64,000 nucleotides of DNA from an uncultured Desulfovibrionaceae bacterium (GTDB lineage: Bacteria > Desulfobacterota > Desulfovibrionia > Desulfovibrionales > Desulfovibrionaceae), in contig CASGAP010000001.1 in assembly GCA_949299515.1 (NCBI GenBank), forward strand, positions 124,001-188,000. The letters are read 5' to 3'. Below are positions 1 to 8,181 of this stretch, piece by piece (the first letter of the stretch is position 1; each line of letters opens with the position of its first letter). The notes beneath the pieces were generated by a model. That model made no database searches. It was not told the DNA's origin and worked only from the letters and a program-made list of their open reading frames with translations. The translations under genes and the position numbers were made by a program.

Positions 1-497
1 TCTTCGTCCAGAAAGATCTGGGGCTTCAGCAGGGCGCGCGGTATGCTTTCGCCGCATAAAAGGGCGGCATAGCGCTGGCAGACGTTTTTTTCCAGCAGGC
101 GTTCTTTGCCTATTCTGCCTTTTGTCCATAAAAAAAGACGGCGCAGCACGGGCATTTTGTTGTAGCGGTAAACGCTGGTTTTCCATTGGTGGGCAAGCAG
201 GCGGGAACGGGTGGAGGCGTGCAGGTCAAGCAGGGGGAAGTCCGCGTATTTTTCCGCAAGTTTTCGGCAGGTTTTTGCGTATTCTTTTTTATCGAGATTT
301 TCTTTGGAAAGAGCCTCAATGCCGGCAATGGCCGGGTGGTTCTCGAAAAGTTCCGCCCATTCGGCGCGGGTGATGACAATGAATTTTGTGTGATACAGGC
401 TGTTCCAGTAAGAGAGGACTCCGGTAATAAGGGCCACGTCGCCCATGGCGCTCAGGCGGAAAATGACGGCGGTATTGGAAGAAAGGGAAATTTTCAT
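1..497 (-). CDS. Glycosyltransferase family 9 (heptosyltransferase-like), N-terminal part
   Basis: The reading frame is open from ATG at 497 to the window edge, so only about 165 N-terminal residues are visible. The start reads MKISLSSNTAVIFRLSAMGD. The FRLSAMGDVALITGVL stretch is the typical first beta strand and glycine-rich turn of LPS heptosyltransferases (WaaF/WaaC, GT9). A second recognisable stretch is LLDLHASTRSRLLAHQW. From the family, it would move a heptose or related sugar from a nucleotide donor onto the lipid A core on the cytoplasmic face. The start has no clear Shine-Dalgarno, because the region just upstream is the arm of an inverted repeat and a T-run. Donor and acceptor cannot be read from this part. 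Confidence 0.8.
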   Translation of the reverse strand, partial: MKISLSSNTAVIFRLSAMGDVALITGVLSYWNSLYHTKFIVITRAEWAELFENHPAIAGIEALSKENLDKKEYAKTCRKLAEKYADFPLLDLHASTRSRLLAHQWKTSVYRYNKMPVLRRLFLWTKGRIGKERLLEKNVCQRYAALLCGESIPRALLKPQIFLDE

Positions 498-557
498 AAA
501 AAATGCTCGCTTATAAAAACTCATATAAGTATGCCTTATTTTGTTTTTATAAGCAAG
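498..557 (-). terminator. Inverted repeat with T-run between the TusA-like gene and the GT9 gene
   Basis: Arms 504-519 and 542-557 pair at 15 of 16 positions around a 22-base loop. Read on the minus strand, the hairpin follows the TusA-like stop and runs into six T residues that directly abut the ATG of the GT9 gene. It looks like an AT-rich intrinsic terminator, but it also covers the place where that gene's ribosome binding site should be. Confidence 0.5.
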
Positions 558-565
558 CAAAGGGA

Positions 566-787
566 TTAGGCATTTTTACTAAAATGCAGATGCATGATCA
601 TAAGCTGTTTTTCTTCATGTTTCAACCTGTATCCGTGTTTTGCGGCGGTGCGGATGATATTTTCGCGGCTTGTTATGCTGTCGGTGAGAGCCGTGAACGT
701 ATCGGCGCCGTTTTGCTGAATAAAATTAAGCACCTCTAAAGCCGGCTGCGGGCAGGAAAGACCGCAGGTGTCGATAATGTTTTCCAT
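566..787 (-). CDS. TusA/SirA-like sulfurtransferase-family protein (YedF type)
   Basis: 73 residues, starting MENIIDTCGLSCPQPALEVL. The CGLSCPQP stretch is the TusA CPxP signature with the persulfide-carrying cysteine; the length equals one TusA fold (about 75-80 residues). TusA proteins relay sulfane sulfur as a persulfide. Members next to YedE transporters are linked by genome context to selenium or thiosulfate handling. The start at 787 follows an AGGAGAA ribosome site, so longer upstream reading is a shadow. It lies 8 bp downstream of the transporter gene, so the two are almost certainly co-transcribed. Family assignment is secure; the chalcogen carried is inference. Confidence 0.88.
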   Translation of the reverse strand: MENIIDTCGLSCPQPALEVLNFIQQNGADTFTALTDSITSRENIIRTAAKHGYRLKHEEKQLMIMHLHFSKNA

Positions 788-795
788 ATGTTCTC

Positions 796-1878
796 CTAAC
801 GTTTTTTGGTGTGGGCAAAAGCAATGGCAAAGCAGACGGCAAGGCCGAGAATAACCGCAAAGGCGCTGTGGGGGCCGATTGCCTGCGCAGAGCTTGCAAT
901 GCCGAAGTTGTGGGCAAAAGCCGTGCCGACGAACAAACCGATGATATAGGTTGCGGAGTCGTTGTTGCCTTCGCCCGTGGAGAAGAACTGACGTCCGGGG
1001 CAGCCGCCTGCAAGGGCAGCGGCAAAGCCGACTGTCAGCATACTCAGGAAGTTCCAAACGTGGTCGGTATGGGCAATGGGCTGTCCCACAAAGCCGGGAT
1101 TGAATTTGCCGTTGACAAGATTAAGAACAAGCACGGCGATAAACAGCGCAAAAAGCCCGGAGAACAGGTGGATTTCCCTGAACAGGAAAATATCTCTGAA
1201 TGCGCCCATTGTGCAGAAACGGCTTCTTTGCGCAATAATGCCGACAAGGAACGCAACGCCGAGAGAGATCAGCAAAGGTGCGTGCATGGAGCCTGGGCCT
1301 GATTGAGAGTAATAGATAAGTCTGTTGTAGACCGATCCGTCTTTTTCAGGGCTGAAGATTAATAAAAGAAGCAAACCGAGCATAAGCAGCGGAAAGACAA
1401 GTCCGGCTTTTTGGGAAATGGGCATACTTTTTCCGAGGGTATAGCCGCGTTTGAAAAAGCGTGTGCCGATGAAAATGCCTGCGGCAAAGCCGAGAACGCC
1501 CACAACGGCATTCAGGTCGCCGCCTGCGATGCGCAGAACCATGCGCCACGGGCAGCCGAGGAAAACAAGGGCGCTTGTTCCGGTAATTATGCCGAGCACA
1601 AAGCGGACAGCGGGAGATGAACCGCTTTGGGGCTGAAATTCTTTTGAAGCCAGGGCGGCGGCAAAAGAACCGAGAACAAAACCGATGATTTCCGGGCGTA
1701 TGTACTGCACGATTTCCGCTCTGTGCAGACCGAGTCCGCCGGTGGTGTCGCGGGTGAAGCATACGACGCATATGCCCATGTTGGCGGGATTGCCTAAAAA
1801 CTGCAGCAGGAATGCTCCGATGCCAATAAGTAAGCCCGTGAGAACAATTCCTTTAGAGGAACTGAAGAAATTGTACAT
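796..1878 (-). CDS. yedE: YedE/YeeE family sulfur- or selenium-compound transporter
   Basis: 360 residues, about ten hydrophobic segments arranged as two YeeE/YedE half repeats. Conserved cysteine-containing turns are visible: GICVVCF near the N terminus, FLGCPWRMVLR, RSRFCTMGAFRD and AGGCPGRQFF. In YeeE (TsuA), comparable cysteines relay thiosulfate through the membrane; YedE relatives with an adjacent TusA-like gene are predicted selenium transporters. I chose ATG 1878 because AAGGAGG lies 5-12 bases upstream; an ATG at 1899 would add seven residues but lacks such a site. It is followed at once by the TusA-like gene and preceded by an OsmC gene on the same strand. Whether the substrate is thiosulfate, selenite-derived or another species cannot be decided here. 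Confidence 0.88.
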   Translation of the reverse strand: MYNFFSSSKGIVLTGLLIGIGAFLLQFLGNPANMGICVVCFTRDTTGGLGLHRAEIVQYIRPEIIGFVLGSFAAALASKEFQPQSGSSPAVRFVLGIITGTSALVFLGCPWRMVLRIAGGDLNAVVGVLGFAAGIFIGTRFFKRGYTLGKSMPISQKAGLVFPLLMLGLLLLLIFSPEKDGSVYNRLIYYSQSGPGSMHAPLLISLGVAFLVGIIAQRSRFCTMGAFRDIFLFREIHLFSGLFALFIAVLVLNLVNGKFNPGFVGQPIAHTDHVWNFLSMLTVGFAAALAGGCPGRQFFSTGEGNNDSATYIIGLFVGTAFAHNFGIASSAQAIGPHSAFAVILGLAVCFAIAFAHTKKR

Positions 1879-1947
1879 GTTAACCTCCTTTATGTACAAT
1901 CCGTATTTTTCTTTTGGGCAAACTTACCAAGACAGCGTTGGCAGAAT

Positions 1948-2352
1948 TTACCAAACAAAAGAAATATTTTTTTCTATTTCCGGGTGGAGGCTGAGGCATA
2001 CCGGGCAGGAGCGGGTAATGGTTTCCAGTTCTGTTTTCTGGAAAGCGTCCAGCCTGATGTCCGGCATGGTGATTACAATGTCGATTTTGCCGATGCGGCG
2101 CGGATTGTCCGCCATGGTTTTGGTTATTTCCGTTTTCATTCCTTTAAAGTCCAGGGAATGTTTTTGGGCGTAAATGCCGAGTATGGTCATAATGCAGGTG
2201 CCGAGCGCCGTTGCCACCAAATCCGTGGGGGAAAAGCTTTCGCCTTTGCCGTGGTTGTCCGTGGGCGCGTCGGTAATAAGAGCCGTGCCGCTTTGCAGGT
2301 GCGTGCTGATGCTGCGGTAATCGCCTTGATACAATGAGGTAACTGTAGTCAT
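1948..2352 (-). CDS. OsmC/Ohr-family thiol peroxidase-like protein
   Basis: 134 residues. The OsmC fold is recognisable from GKGESFSPTDLVATALGTCI and the C-terminal RSCPVCLSLHPEIE. These supply the two family cysteines, one in the central helix and one near the end. OsmC/Ohr enzymes reduce organic hydroperoxides with a Cys pair in the cytoplasm. Start 2352 is set by AAAGGAGCTTCC immediately upstream; the ATG nine codons earlier has no ribosome site. OsmC-like proteins often sit beside YedE/TusA genes, so a role in thiol or selenol chemistry rather than classic peroxide defence is possible but unproven. Confidence 0.87.
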   Translation of the reverse strand: MTTVTSLYQGDYRSISTHLQSGTALITDAPTDNHGKGESFSPTDLVATALGTCIMTILGIYAQKHSLDFKGMKTEITKTMADNPRRIGKIDIVITMPDIRLDAFQKTELETITRSCPVCLSLHPEIEKNISFVW

Positions 2353-2454
2353 GGAAGCTCCTTTTTTTGTATTGTGCAAAAATTCGGTTTAGGATATTTT
2401 TATGGTTAATGAAAAGGATTTGCAAGAAGTTTTCAAAATGTTTAAGGACTATAT

Positions 2455-3792
2455 ATGGCAATATATCGGAATAAATGGGAAAAATTATTGACGCCCAAAC
2501 GTTTCGGCAGGGAAAGCGTGCCGCCTATCGATAAGGCGCGCAGTCCTTTTATGGTGGATCACGACCGTATTCTTTTTTCCGATTCGTTTCGCCGCCTTGC
2601 GGGCAAAACCCAGGTGCACCCCCTGACTGCCAACGACCATGTGCATACGCGGCTTGCCCATTCTCTGGAAGTGGCTTCCGTGGGCCGCGGGCTGGGCACG
2701 CAGTACGGATATTTTCTGCAGGAAAAGGGAGATTTGCCCGGTTTTGCCGAACCGTACCATATAGGCGAAATCGTGCAGGCGGCCTGCCTTGCCCATGATA
2801 TCGGCAATCCGCCGTTCGGCCATGCCGGAGAATATGCCGTGCAGGAATGGTTCAAAGACAGGGCAAACGAGCGCTATACAAACGGCCTGAGCAGTGCGGA
2901 GCTTGTCGACTTCGAGAGCTTTGACGGCAACGCCCAGGGCTTTCGTGTGGTAAACGTGGTGGAAAACGAGCGGGAACAGGGCGGGTTCAGGCTCAGTTAT
3001 CCGACAGTGGCAAGCGTGGTGAAATATCCGCGTTCGTCTTCCGAAGCAAGGCGGGCAGGTTCGAAGAAGTTCAATTTTTATCAGAGCGAACAGGCGTTTT
3101 TCGGGCAGGTTTTTACCGAACTCGGTCTTGTGCGCGAGGGAAAATTTCTGCGTCACCCTCTGTCGTATTTAATGGAAGCCGCGGACGATATCTGTTACCG
3201 CATTATTGATATGGAGGACGCGCGCGAACTGGGCATTCTGCGCTATGAGGACATACGCGGCGTGCTGGCGCCCGTGTGGAAGCTTATGAATGTCGATGAG
3301 GCGCGGCTCGGCGCCATGCATTCCGACAGGGCAAGGGTCAGTTATCTGCGTTCGCTTGTCATCGGCGTGCTGGTGCAGGATATTCTGCGGGTAAGCAGAG
3401 AGCGGTACGATGCGCTTATGCAGGGCGAAGCGCTCGGCGCGTATATGGATTTTGCTTCCGCGCAGGTACGCGATTATATGCAGAATGCCAAAATTTGTTT
3501 TAATGAAGTGATTTTGAAGCATCCGCAGAAAACCAGTCTGGAAATAGGTTCGTACAGCGTGTACAAACGGCTTTTGGACGTGCTCGTTCCGGCTGTGCAC
3601 AACATGGTGCACGGCAGGGAGCTGACGTACAGGGAAGAACGTGCCGTAAGCCTTATGGGCAGCCATATCCTGAGCAGCAATTATACGCTGTATCAGGCAT
3701 ATCTGACGGTTATCGACTTTATAACCGGCATGACGGACAGTTACGCTACGTTTGTGGCCGGGCAGTTTGCGGGCGGCGGCAGGAGCCTGTAA
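2455..3792 (+). CDS. dgt: Deoxyguanosinetriphosphate triphosphohydrolase-like HD protein
   Basis: 445 residues, the usual length for Dgt. The HD-domain metal ligands are visible as RLAHSLEVASVGRGLG (His) and ACLAHDIGNPPFGHAGE (His-Asp) within the first 130 residues. The N-terminal arginine-rich FSDSFRRLAGKTQV is also typical. The enzyme cleaves dGTP, and in many relatives other dNTPs, to the nucleoside and triphosphate. AAGGA sits about 8 bases upstream of the start. It stands alone after the divergent OsmC gene and is followed by a gap before the small basic gene. Family assignment is firm; nucleotide preference cannot be read from sequence. Confidence 0.92.
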   Translation: MAIYRNKWEKLLTPKRFGRESVPPIDKARSPFMVDHDRILFSDSFRRLAGKTQVHPLTANDHVHTRLAHSLEVASVGRGLGTQYGYFLQEKGDLPGFAEPYHIGEIVQAACLAHDIGNPPFGHAGEYAVQEWFKDRANERYTNGLSSAELVDFESFDGNAQGFRVVNVVENEREQGGFRLSYPTVASVVKYPRSSSEARRAGSKKFNFYQSEQAFFGQVFTELGLVREGKFLRHPLSYLMEAADDICYRIIDMEDARELGILRYEDIRGVLAPVWKLMNVDEARLGAMHSDRARVSYLRSLVIGVLVQDILRVSRERYDALMQGEALGAYMDFASAQVRDYMQNAKICFNEVILKHPQKTSLEIGSYSVYKRLLDVLVPAVHNMVHGRELTYREERAVSLMGSHILSSNYTLYQAYLTVIDFITGMTDSYATFVAGQFAGGGRSL

Positions 3793-3919
3793 ACTTTCCG
3801 CCTTTTTAACTATACGAAATTATTCCTTTACTTAATGACAAAATGCGGGTATTGTTATCCGAAGTTTTTAACGTATGCTGTCAACGGCAGCAATATCGTA
3901 AAATTTATGGAGGTTTAGC

Positions 3920-4030
3920 ATGGCTCACAAAAAAGTAGAACGCAGAAAAGAGCTCGATCGCCGTCGCCATCGCCGCGCAGAACGTCTGAAAGAACGTATC
4001 CGCGAAGCGAAAAAAGCCGCGAAGAAATAA
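3920..4030 (+). CDS. Small, very basic conserved protein (36 aa)
   Basis: 36 residues, MAHKKVERRKELDRRRHRRA followed by a second Arg/Lys/Ala helix. About half the residues are Lys or Arg and there is no cysteine. TGGAGG lies 9 bases upstream of ATG. The composition and heptad spacing suggest a single charged helix that binds nucleic acid, perhaps associated with the ribosome, but that is inference. Similar short Lys/Arg proteins are found in other Desulfovibrio genomes. It sits alone between dgt and the FmdB-type gene and has its own terminator-like hairpin downstream. Confidence 0.75.
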   Translation: MAHKKVERRKELDRRRHRRAERLKERIREAKKAAKK

Positions 4031-4087
4031 GTTTTTTATGAAATAGGGTCTTGCTCCGCACGGGGCAAAACCTTTTTCTTTATTTGT

Positions 4088-4143
4088 CACCTCGACAAGA
4101 AGCCGAAGAACGGTTTTCTTGAGGTGTGCTTTTTGTATTTAAA
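4088..4143 (+). terminator. Hairpin after the small basic gene
   Basis: CACCTC at 4088-4093 pairs with GAGGTG at 4131-4136, and AAGAA inside pairs with TTCTT, with a three-base bulge. A short T-rich tail follows. It lies about 60 bases after the stop at 4030 and 20 bases before the GTG of the next gene. Confidence 0.45.
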
Positions 4144-4158
4144 CTACGGTGGTGCTTT

Positions 4159-4470
4159 GTGCCTATTTATGAATACACGTGTTCAAAATGTCAGAATGTT
4201 TTTGAGGAATGGGTAAAATCCGCTTCTGCTTCGGAAACCGATTCCTGTCCCTGCCCCAAATGCGGAGCGGATTCTTTCCGCATTATTTCCAATACTTCCT
4301 TTTTACTGAAAGGCGACGGCTGGTTTAATACCACCTATCCGAGCGCAAAATCCGCAGGTGCGGGCACAGGTTCTCAGGCCGCGGATTCGCGGGGAGCAGG
4401 TTCCGATACGGGCACAAATAAGGCAGATACCGCTGCAGATAAAAAGACAGAAACAGCAAAAACAAAATAA
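4159..4470 (+). CDS. FmdB-type zinc ribbon protein
   Basis: 103 residues. The family's usual beginning (PIYEYTCSKC) follows a GTG start at 4159, with GGTGG upstream, so the longer ATG-initiated reading from 4126 is not needed. Two CxxC knuckles, CSKC and CPCPKC, form the zinc ribbon in the first 45 residues. FWLLKGDGWFNTTY-like sequence follows (SFLLKGDGWFNTTYPSAKS), then a low-complexity Ala/Gly/Thr/Lys tail. The family was named for co-occurrence with formamidase genes and its molecular role is not established. It is the first gene of a run with purB 17 bp downstream. Confidence 0.85.
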   Translation: MPIYEYTCSKCQNVFEEWVKSASASETDSCPCPKCGADSFRIISNTSFLLKGDGWFNTTYPSAKSAGAGTGSQAADSRGAGSDTGTNKADTAADKKTETAKTK

Positions 4471-4487
4471 AACAGTAGGATAAGCGT

Positions 4488-5780
4488 ATGATAGATCGTT
4501 ACAGCCGAAAAGAGATGGCACAGTTGTGGTCCCTGGAAAACCGCTATAACGCATGGCTGCGCGTTGAGCTTGCCGTATGCGAGGCATGGTGCGAAAAAGG
4601 CCGCATAGATCCGCAGAGCATGGAAGAAATCCGCCGTAAAGTCGCCATTGACGTGGACCGCATTGCGGAAATCGAAGAAGTGACCCGTCACGACGTTATT
4701 GCTTTTATTACTTCTTTGGAAGAAAAAGTCGGCCCTGCGTCCCGTTTCATTCATTTAGGCTGCACGTCTTCTGATATCGTCGATACCGCTAATGCCCTGC
4801 TGCTTGTGGAGGCCGGTGAAAAAATTCTTGCCGGTTATGATAAGCTGTTAAATTCTCTGAAAAATTTTGCGGAAAAATACCGCGGTCTTGTGTGTATGGG
4901 CAGAACGCACGGCATTCATGCGGAACCGACTACGTATTCTTTGAAATTTGCGGGTTTTTATGCGGAGTTCAAACGGCATAAGGAACGCTTTCAGCTGGCT
5001 CTCGAAGATGTGCGCGTAGGCAAGCTTTCCGGTGCCGTGGGTACGTATACCGTTCTTTCTCCCGATATCGAAGCCCGTGCCTGCGAACTGCTCGGTCTCC
5101 GTCCCGATACCATTTCCACGCAGGTCGTGCAGCGCGACAGATATGCCAATTATTTTACCGCGCTTGCCCTTGCTGCCGGCGGCATTGAACGTATCTGCAC
5201 GGAACTGCGTCATCTGCAGCGTACCGAAGTGCACGAAGTGGAAGAAGGCTTCGGCAAAGGACAGAAAGGTTCTTCCGCCATGCCGCACAAGAAAAATCCC
5301 ATTTCCGCGGAAAATATGTGCGGTCTTTCCCGCCTTATCCGTACCAATTCCCTGGCAAGCATGGAAAACCAGGCTCTTTGGCACGAACGCGACATCAGCC
5401 ATTCTTCCGTTGAGCGCGTGATTATGCCCGACTCCACGATTTTAATGGATTACATTCTGCACCGTCTGACCAATCTTATCGACGGTCTGCGCGTTATTCC
5501 GCGCAATGTGGAGCGCAATCTCTGGGGCAGCTACGGCCTGTTCTTCTCCCAGCGTGTGCTTACCGCTCTTGTGGATCATGGTATGCCGCGTCAGGAATCC
5601 TACGTCATGGTGCAGGAGTGTGCCATGCAGAGCTGGGAAAGCGAGGAAAAATTCCCGGATATCGTGCGCCGCAGCGAAAAAATTTCCAAAATTCTTTCCG
5701 AGGAAGTCCTGGATACCGTTTTTGACATCAATTACTATACCCGTTACGAACAGATGATTTTAGACCGGGTTTTTGAATAG
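4488..5780 (+). CDS. purB: Adenylosuccinate lyase
   Basis: 430 residues, standard for the short bacterial form. The fumarase/aspartase superfamily signature SSAMPHKKNPISAENM is at about residues 261-276. The other catalytic blocks MGRTHGIHAEPTT and LGCTSSDIVDTANALL are also present. The enzyme makes AMP from adenylosuccinate and also cleaves SAICAR in de novo purine synthesis, in the cytoplasm. AGGATAA is upstream of the ATG. pyrE starts 9 bp after its stop, so purine and pyrimidine synthesis steps are linked in one transcript. Confidence 0.97.
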   Translation: MIDRYSRKEMAQLWSLENRYNAWLRVELAVCEAWCEKGRIDPQSMEEIRRKVAIDVDRIAEIEEVTRHDVIAFITSLEEKVGPASRFIHLGCTSSDIVDTANALLLVEAGEKILAGYDKLLNSLKNFAEKYRGLVCMGRTHGIHAEPTTYSLKFAGFYAEFKRHKERFQLALEDVRVGKLSGAVGTYTVLSPDIEARACELLGLRPDTISTQVVQRDRYANYFTALALAAGGIERICTELRHLQRTEVHEVEEGFGKGQKGSSAMPHKKNPISAENMCGLSRLIRTNSLASMENQALWHERDISHSSVERVIMPDSTILMDYILHRLTNLIDGLRVIPRNVERNLWGSYGLFFSQRVLTALVDHGMPRQESYVMVQECAMQSWESEEKFPDIVRRSEKISKILSEEVLDTVFDINYYTRYEQMILDRVFE

Positions 5781-5789
5781 GGGGAAATC

Positions 5790-6368
5790 ATGCAGAATAT
5801 GTCCGTTGAAGAAATGAAAGTGCGCCTTGCAAAAATTTTGTATGAGCGTTCCTATAAAGAAGGTGAATTTACGCTGACTTCCGGCCGCAAAAGCGATTTT
5901 TATTTTGACGGCAAACAGACTGCCCTGCACCCGGAAGGGGCCTATCTTATCGGACATCTTTTTAATCATATGTTAAAAGATCACCCGGAAATTACCGCCG
6001 TGGGCGGTCTGACTCTCGGCGCGGATCCGCTTGTCAGCGCCACCAGCGTTATTTCCTATCAGATAGGCAGACCGCTGCCGGCGTTTATTGTGCGCAAAAG
6101 CCCCAAGGGCCACGGCACCAATCAATATTTGGAAGGTCTTTCCAATCTGCAGCCGGGCAAACCCGTTGCCATGCTCGAAGACGTGGTGACAACGGGCGGT
6201 TCCTTGCTGACAGCCTGCGAACGCGTGAAAGAGGCCGGCTTTGAAATCGGTATGCTCTGCACAGTGCTTGACCGCGAAGAAGGCGGCAACGAAGCCATTC
6301 AAGCCGCCGGCTACGAACTGCATTCCATTTTCCGCCGCAGCGAACTGCTGAAACTGGCGAGAAGCTAG
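5790..6368 (+). CDS. pyrE: Orotate phosphoribosyltransferase
   Basis: 192 residues. The PRPP-binding loop VAMLEDVVTTGGSLL is at about residues 126-140. The N-terminal FTLTSGRKSDFYFDGKQTAL is the orotate/PRPP site of PyrE. It converts orotate plus PRPP to orotidine 5'-phosphate in pyrimidine synthesis. A GGGGGAAATC ribosome site overlaps the end of purB. The L,D-transpeptidase gene begins 7 bp downstream, so the three are probably read together. Confidence 0.96.
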   Translation: MQNMSVEEMKVRLAKILYERSYKEGEFTLTSGRKSDFYFDGKQTALHPEGAYLIGHLFNHMLKDHPEITAVGGLTLGADPLVSATSVISYQIGRPLPAFIVRKSPKGHGTNQYLEGLSNLQPGKPVAMLEDVVTTGGSLLTACERVKEAGFEIGMLCTVLDREEGGNEAIQAAGYELHSIFRRSELLKLARS

Positions 6369-6375
6369 GCCGCAT

Positions 6376-8025
6376 ATGGGTTTAAAAAAAGTTGTTTTAT
6401 CGTTGGCGGCAGCAGGGCTGTTCTGCGGCTCTGCCTTTGCGTGGGAAGCAAGCCTGCCCGATACTGCTTTGGAAAAAAGCCTTATTCTTGTGGATAAAGG
6501 AAAAAAAGAATTCTTTTATCTTGAAAGAAACGGGGAAAAAATCACCCGTCTGCATTATCCGAGCATACACGGTGAAATCGAGGGCGACAAACAGTTTGAA
6601 GGGGATTTGAAAACTCCCGAAGGCGTATACTTTGTGCGCGGAAAAATTCAGGTGCCTCTTGATTTTGAAATGTACGGCAACCATGCCTATGCGCTCAATT
6701 ATCCCAATCCCATAGACAGGCTGCGGGGCAAAACGGGCGGCGGCATATGGATACACAGCAAGGGCGACCCAATCGCTGGGCAGTTTACGCAGGGCTGCGT
6801 TGCCATAGATTTGGCAAACATCAAAACCTTGGACGAATACCTGAAACCCGGTACGCCCGTACTTATTGCCCAGGGCATTCACAGCGGTTTCCATAAGGAA
6901 AAAATGCTGGAGCTTGCTGGACAGGACGGCAGTGCGGCAGCTTCAGCCACTATTGCCGCGGCGGATTCCGCTTTGCCGGGAACTGCATCGGCTGCAGCGG
7001 ACCTGCAGCAAAAAACTCCTGCGGAAGGAGCGGTTTCCCAGGCCGTGACGGCATTGACTTCCGAGAATAATATTGTCATTGTGGACGATGAGGCGGAAGT
7101 TGTGTCCGCAGGTGCGGGACAGGGGGCGGCTGTCAAGCAGGAAAATAAATTGCCTGCACAGGTTCTTTTGCCTGCCGAAGACAGTGCGGCGGCCGCACGG
7201 GCAACGGAGCGCGGCAAACCGCTAAACGGTATGCCGCAGGCTGTTTCGGAAGATAAACCTGTTTACGCCAGCACGCTGTATGTTCCCGAACCTGTTGAGG
7301 TTTCCGAAGACGAAGCCTATGTCCGTCAGGCGACATTGGATTGGAACAGAATTTGGTCTGAACGGTCGGAAGCTTTTTTTGACTTTTACAATGCTGCCGA
7401 TTACAGTAAAACAACCGGGGATTTTGAAAAGTTCAGACTTCAGAAAGAAGGGCTTTTTAACACGCTGTCCTGGATATACATAGCCATAGGCGATGTGGAA
7501 GTTCTGCAGGGGCCCGACTATTTTGTTTCCTGGTTTAAGCAGTATTATGTGGCTCCGAACCATAAAACGGAAGGCATACGCCGTCTGTACTGGACCAAGG
7601 GGGCGGACGGAAAATACAGGGTTTCCGCCATGGAATGGTTTCCGCAGGCCGTGGGGCTTGAATACACGCTGGACGACAAAATAAAAAAAGAAGTGCCGGT
7701 GCTGATAGAAAACTGGCGCCTGGCATGGGAGCAGGCCGATATTCAAAGTTATGCTTCGTACTACAGCGAGTATGCCCTGCAGGATACGCGCAAAGGCCTT
7801 GAGGCGATAAAAGAGCAGAAGCAGGCTATTTGGGAAGTGAAAAAGCCGAAAAAAGTCGTATTCCGCGATATGGTTATGTATATGGAAAAAGATGGCCTGA
7901 AAGTGGAAATGAAGCAGGATTACGAAGATTCCGCGGGATACAGCGATAAAGGAATAAAAGTGCTGACGCTGCACCCGAAAGGCGACGGCTGGGTTATCTA
8001 TAAGGAATCCTGGCGCAGGCTGTAA
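6376..8025 (+). CDS. L,D-transpeptidase (YkuD/YafK type) with C-terminal Cds6-like region
   Basis: 549 residues. Residues 1-22 are a Sec signal peptide ending FCGSAFA. The YkuD catalytic domain follows: GGGIWIHSKGD then TQGCVAIDLANI gives the catalytic His and Cys pair at about residues 122-145. A 130-residue Ala/Gln-rich linker leads to a C-terminal region of two related alpha/beta segments resembling NTF2-like (Cds6-type) domains, around 320-549. Such enzymes make 3-3 peptidoglycan cross-links or attach lipoproteins to the wall in the periplasm. It is last in the FmdB-purB-pyrE run. The exact acceptor is unknown. Confidence 0.87.
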   Translation: MGLKKVVLSLAAAGLFCGSAFAWEASLPDTALEKSLILVDKGKKEFFYLERNGEKITRLHYPSIHGEIEGDKQFEGDLKTPEGVYFVRGKIQVPLDFEMYGNHAYALNYPNPIDRLRGKTGGGIWIHSKGDPIAGQFTQGCVAIDLANIKTLDEYLKPGTPVLIAQGIHSGFHKEKMLELAGQDGSAAASATIAAADSALPGTASAAADLQQKTPAEGAVSQAVTALTSENNIVIVDDEAEVVSAGAGQGAAVKQENKLPAQVLLPAEDSAAAARATERGKPLNGMPQAVSEDKPVYASTLYVPEPVEVSEDEAYVRQATLDWNRIWSERSEAFFDFYNAADYSKTTGDFEKFRLQKEGLFNTLSWIYIAIGDVEVLQGPDYFVSWFKQYYVAPNHKTEGIRRLYWTKGADGKYRVSAMEWFPQAVGLEYTLDDKIKKEVPVLIENWRLAWEQADIQSYASYYSEYALQDTRKGLEAIKEQKQAIWEVKKPKKVVFRDMVMYMEKDGLKVEMKQDYEDSAGYSDKGIKVLTLHPKGDGWVIYKESWRRL

Positions 8026-8181
8026 CTGTGCCAGTCCGCCGGGAGGCAGGCGTATATTAAGTTGATTGAGGAGAGGTATAACGTTTTTTTGATAAGAATG
8101 CACGCCGTGCATGAATGCTGCGGGCAGAAGCCTGTTGGGAGCGGGCAAAGCCGTGCAGTTGTGTCGTGTTAAGGGGTCGTT

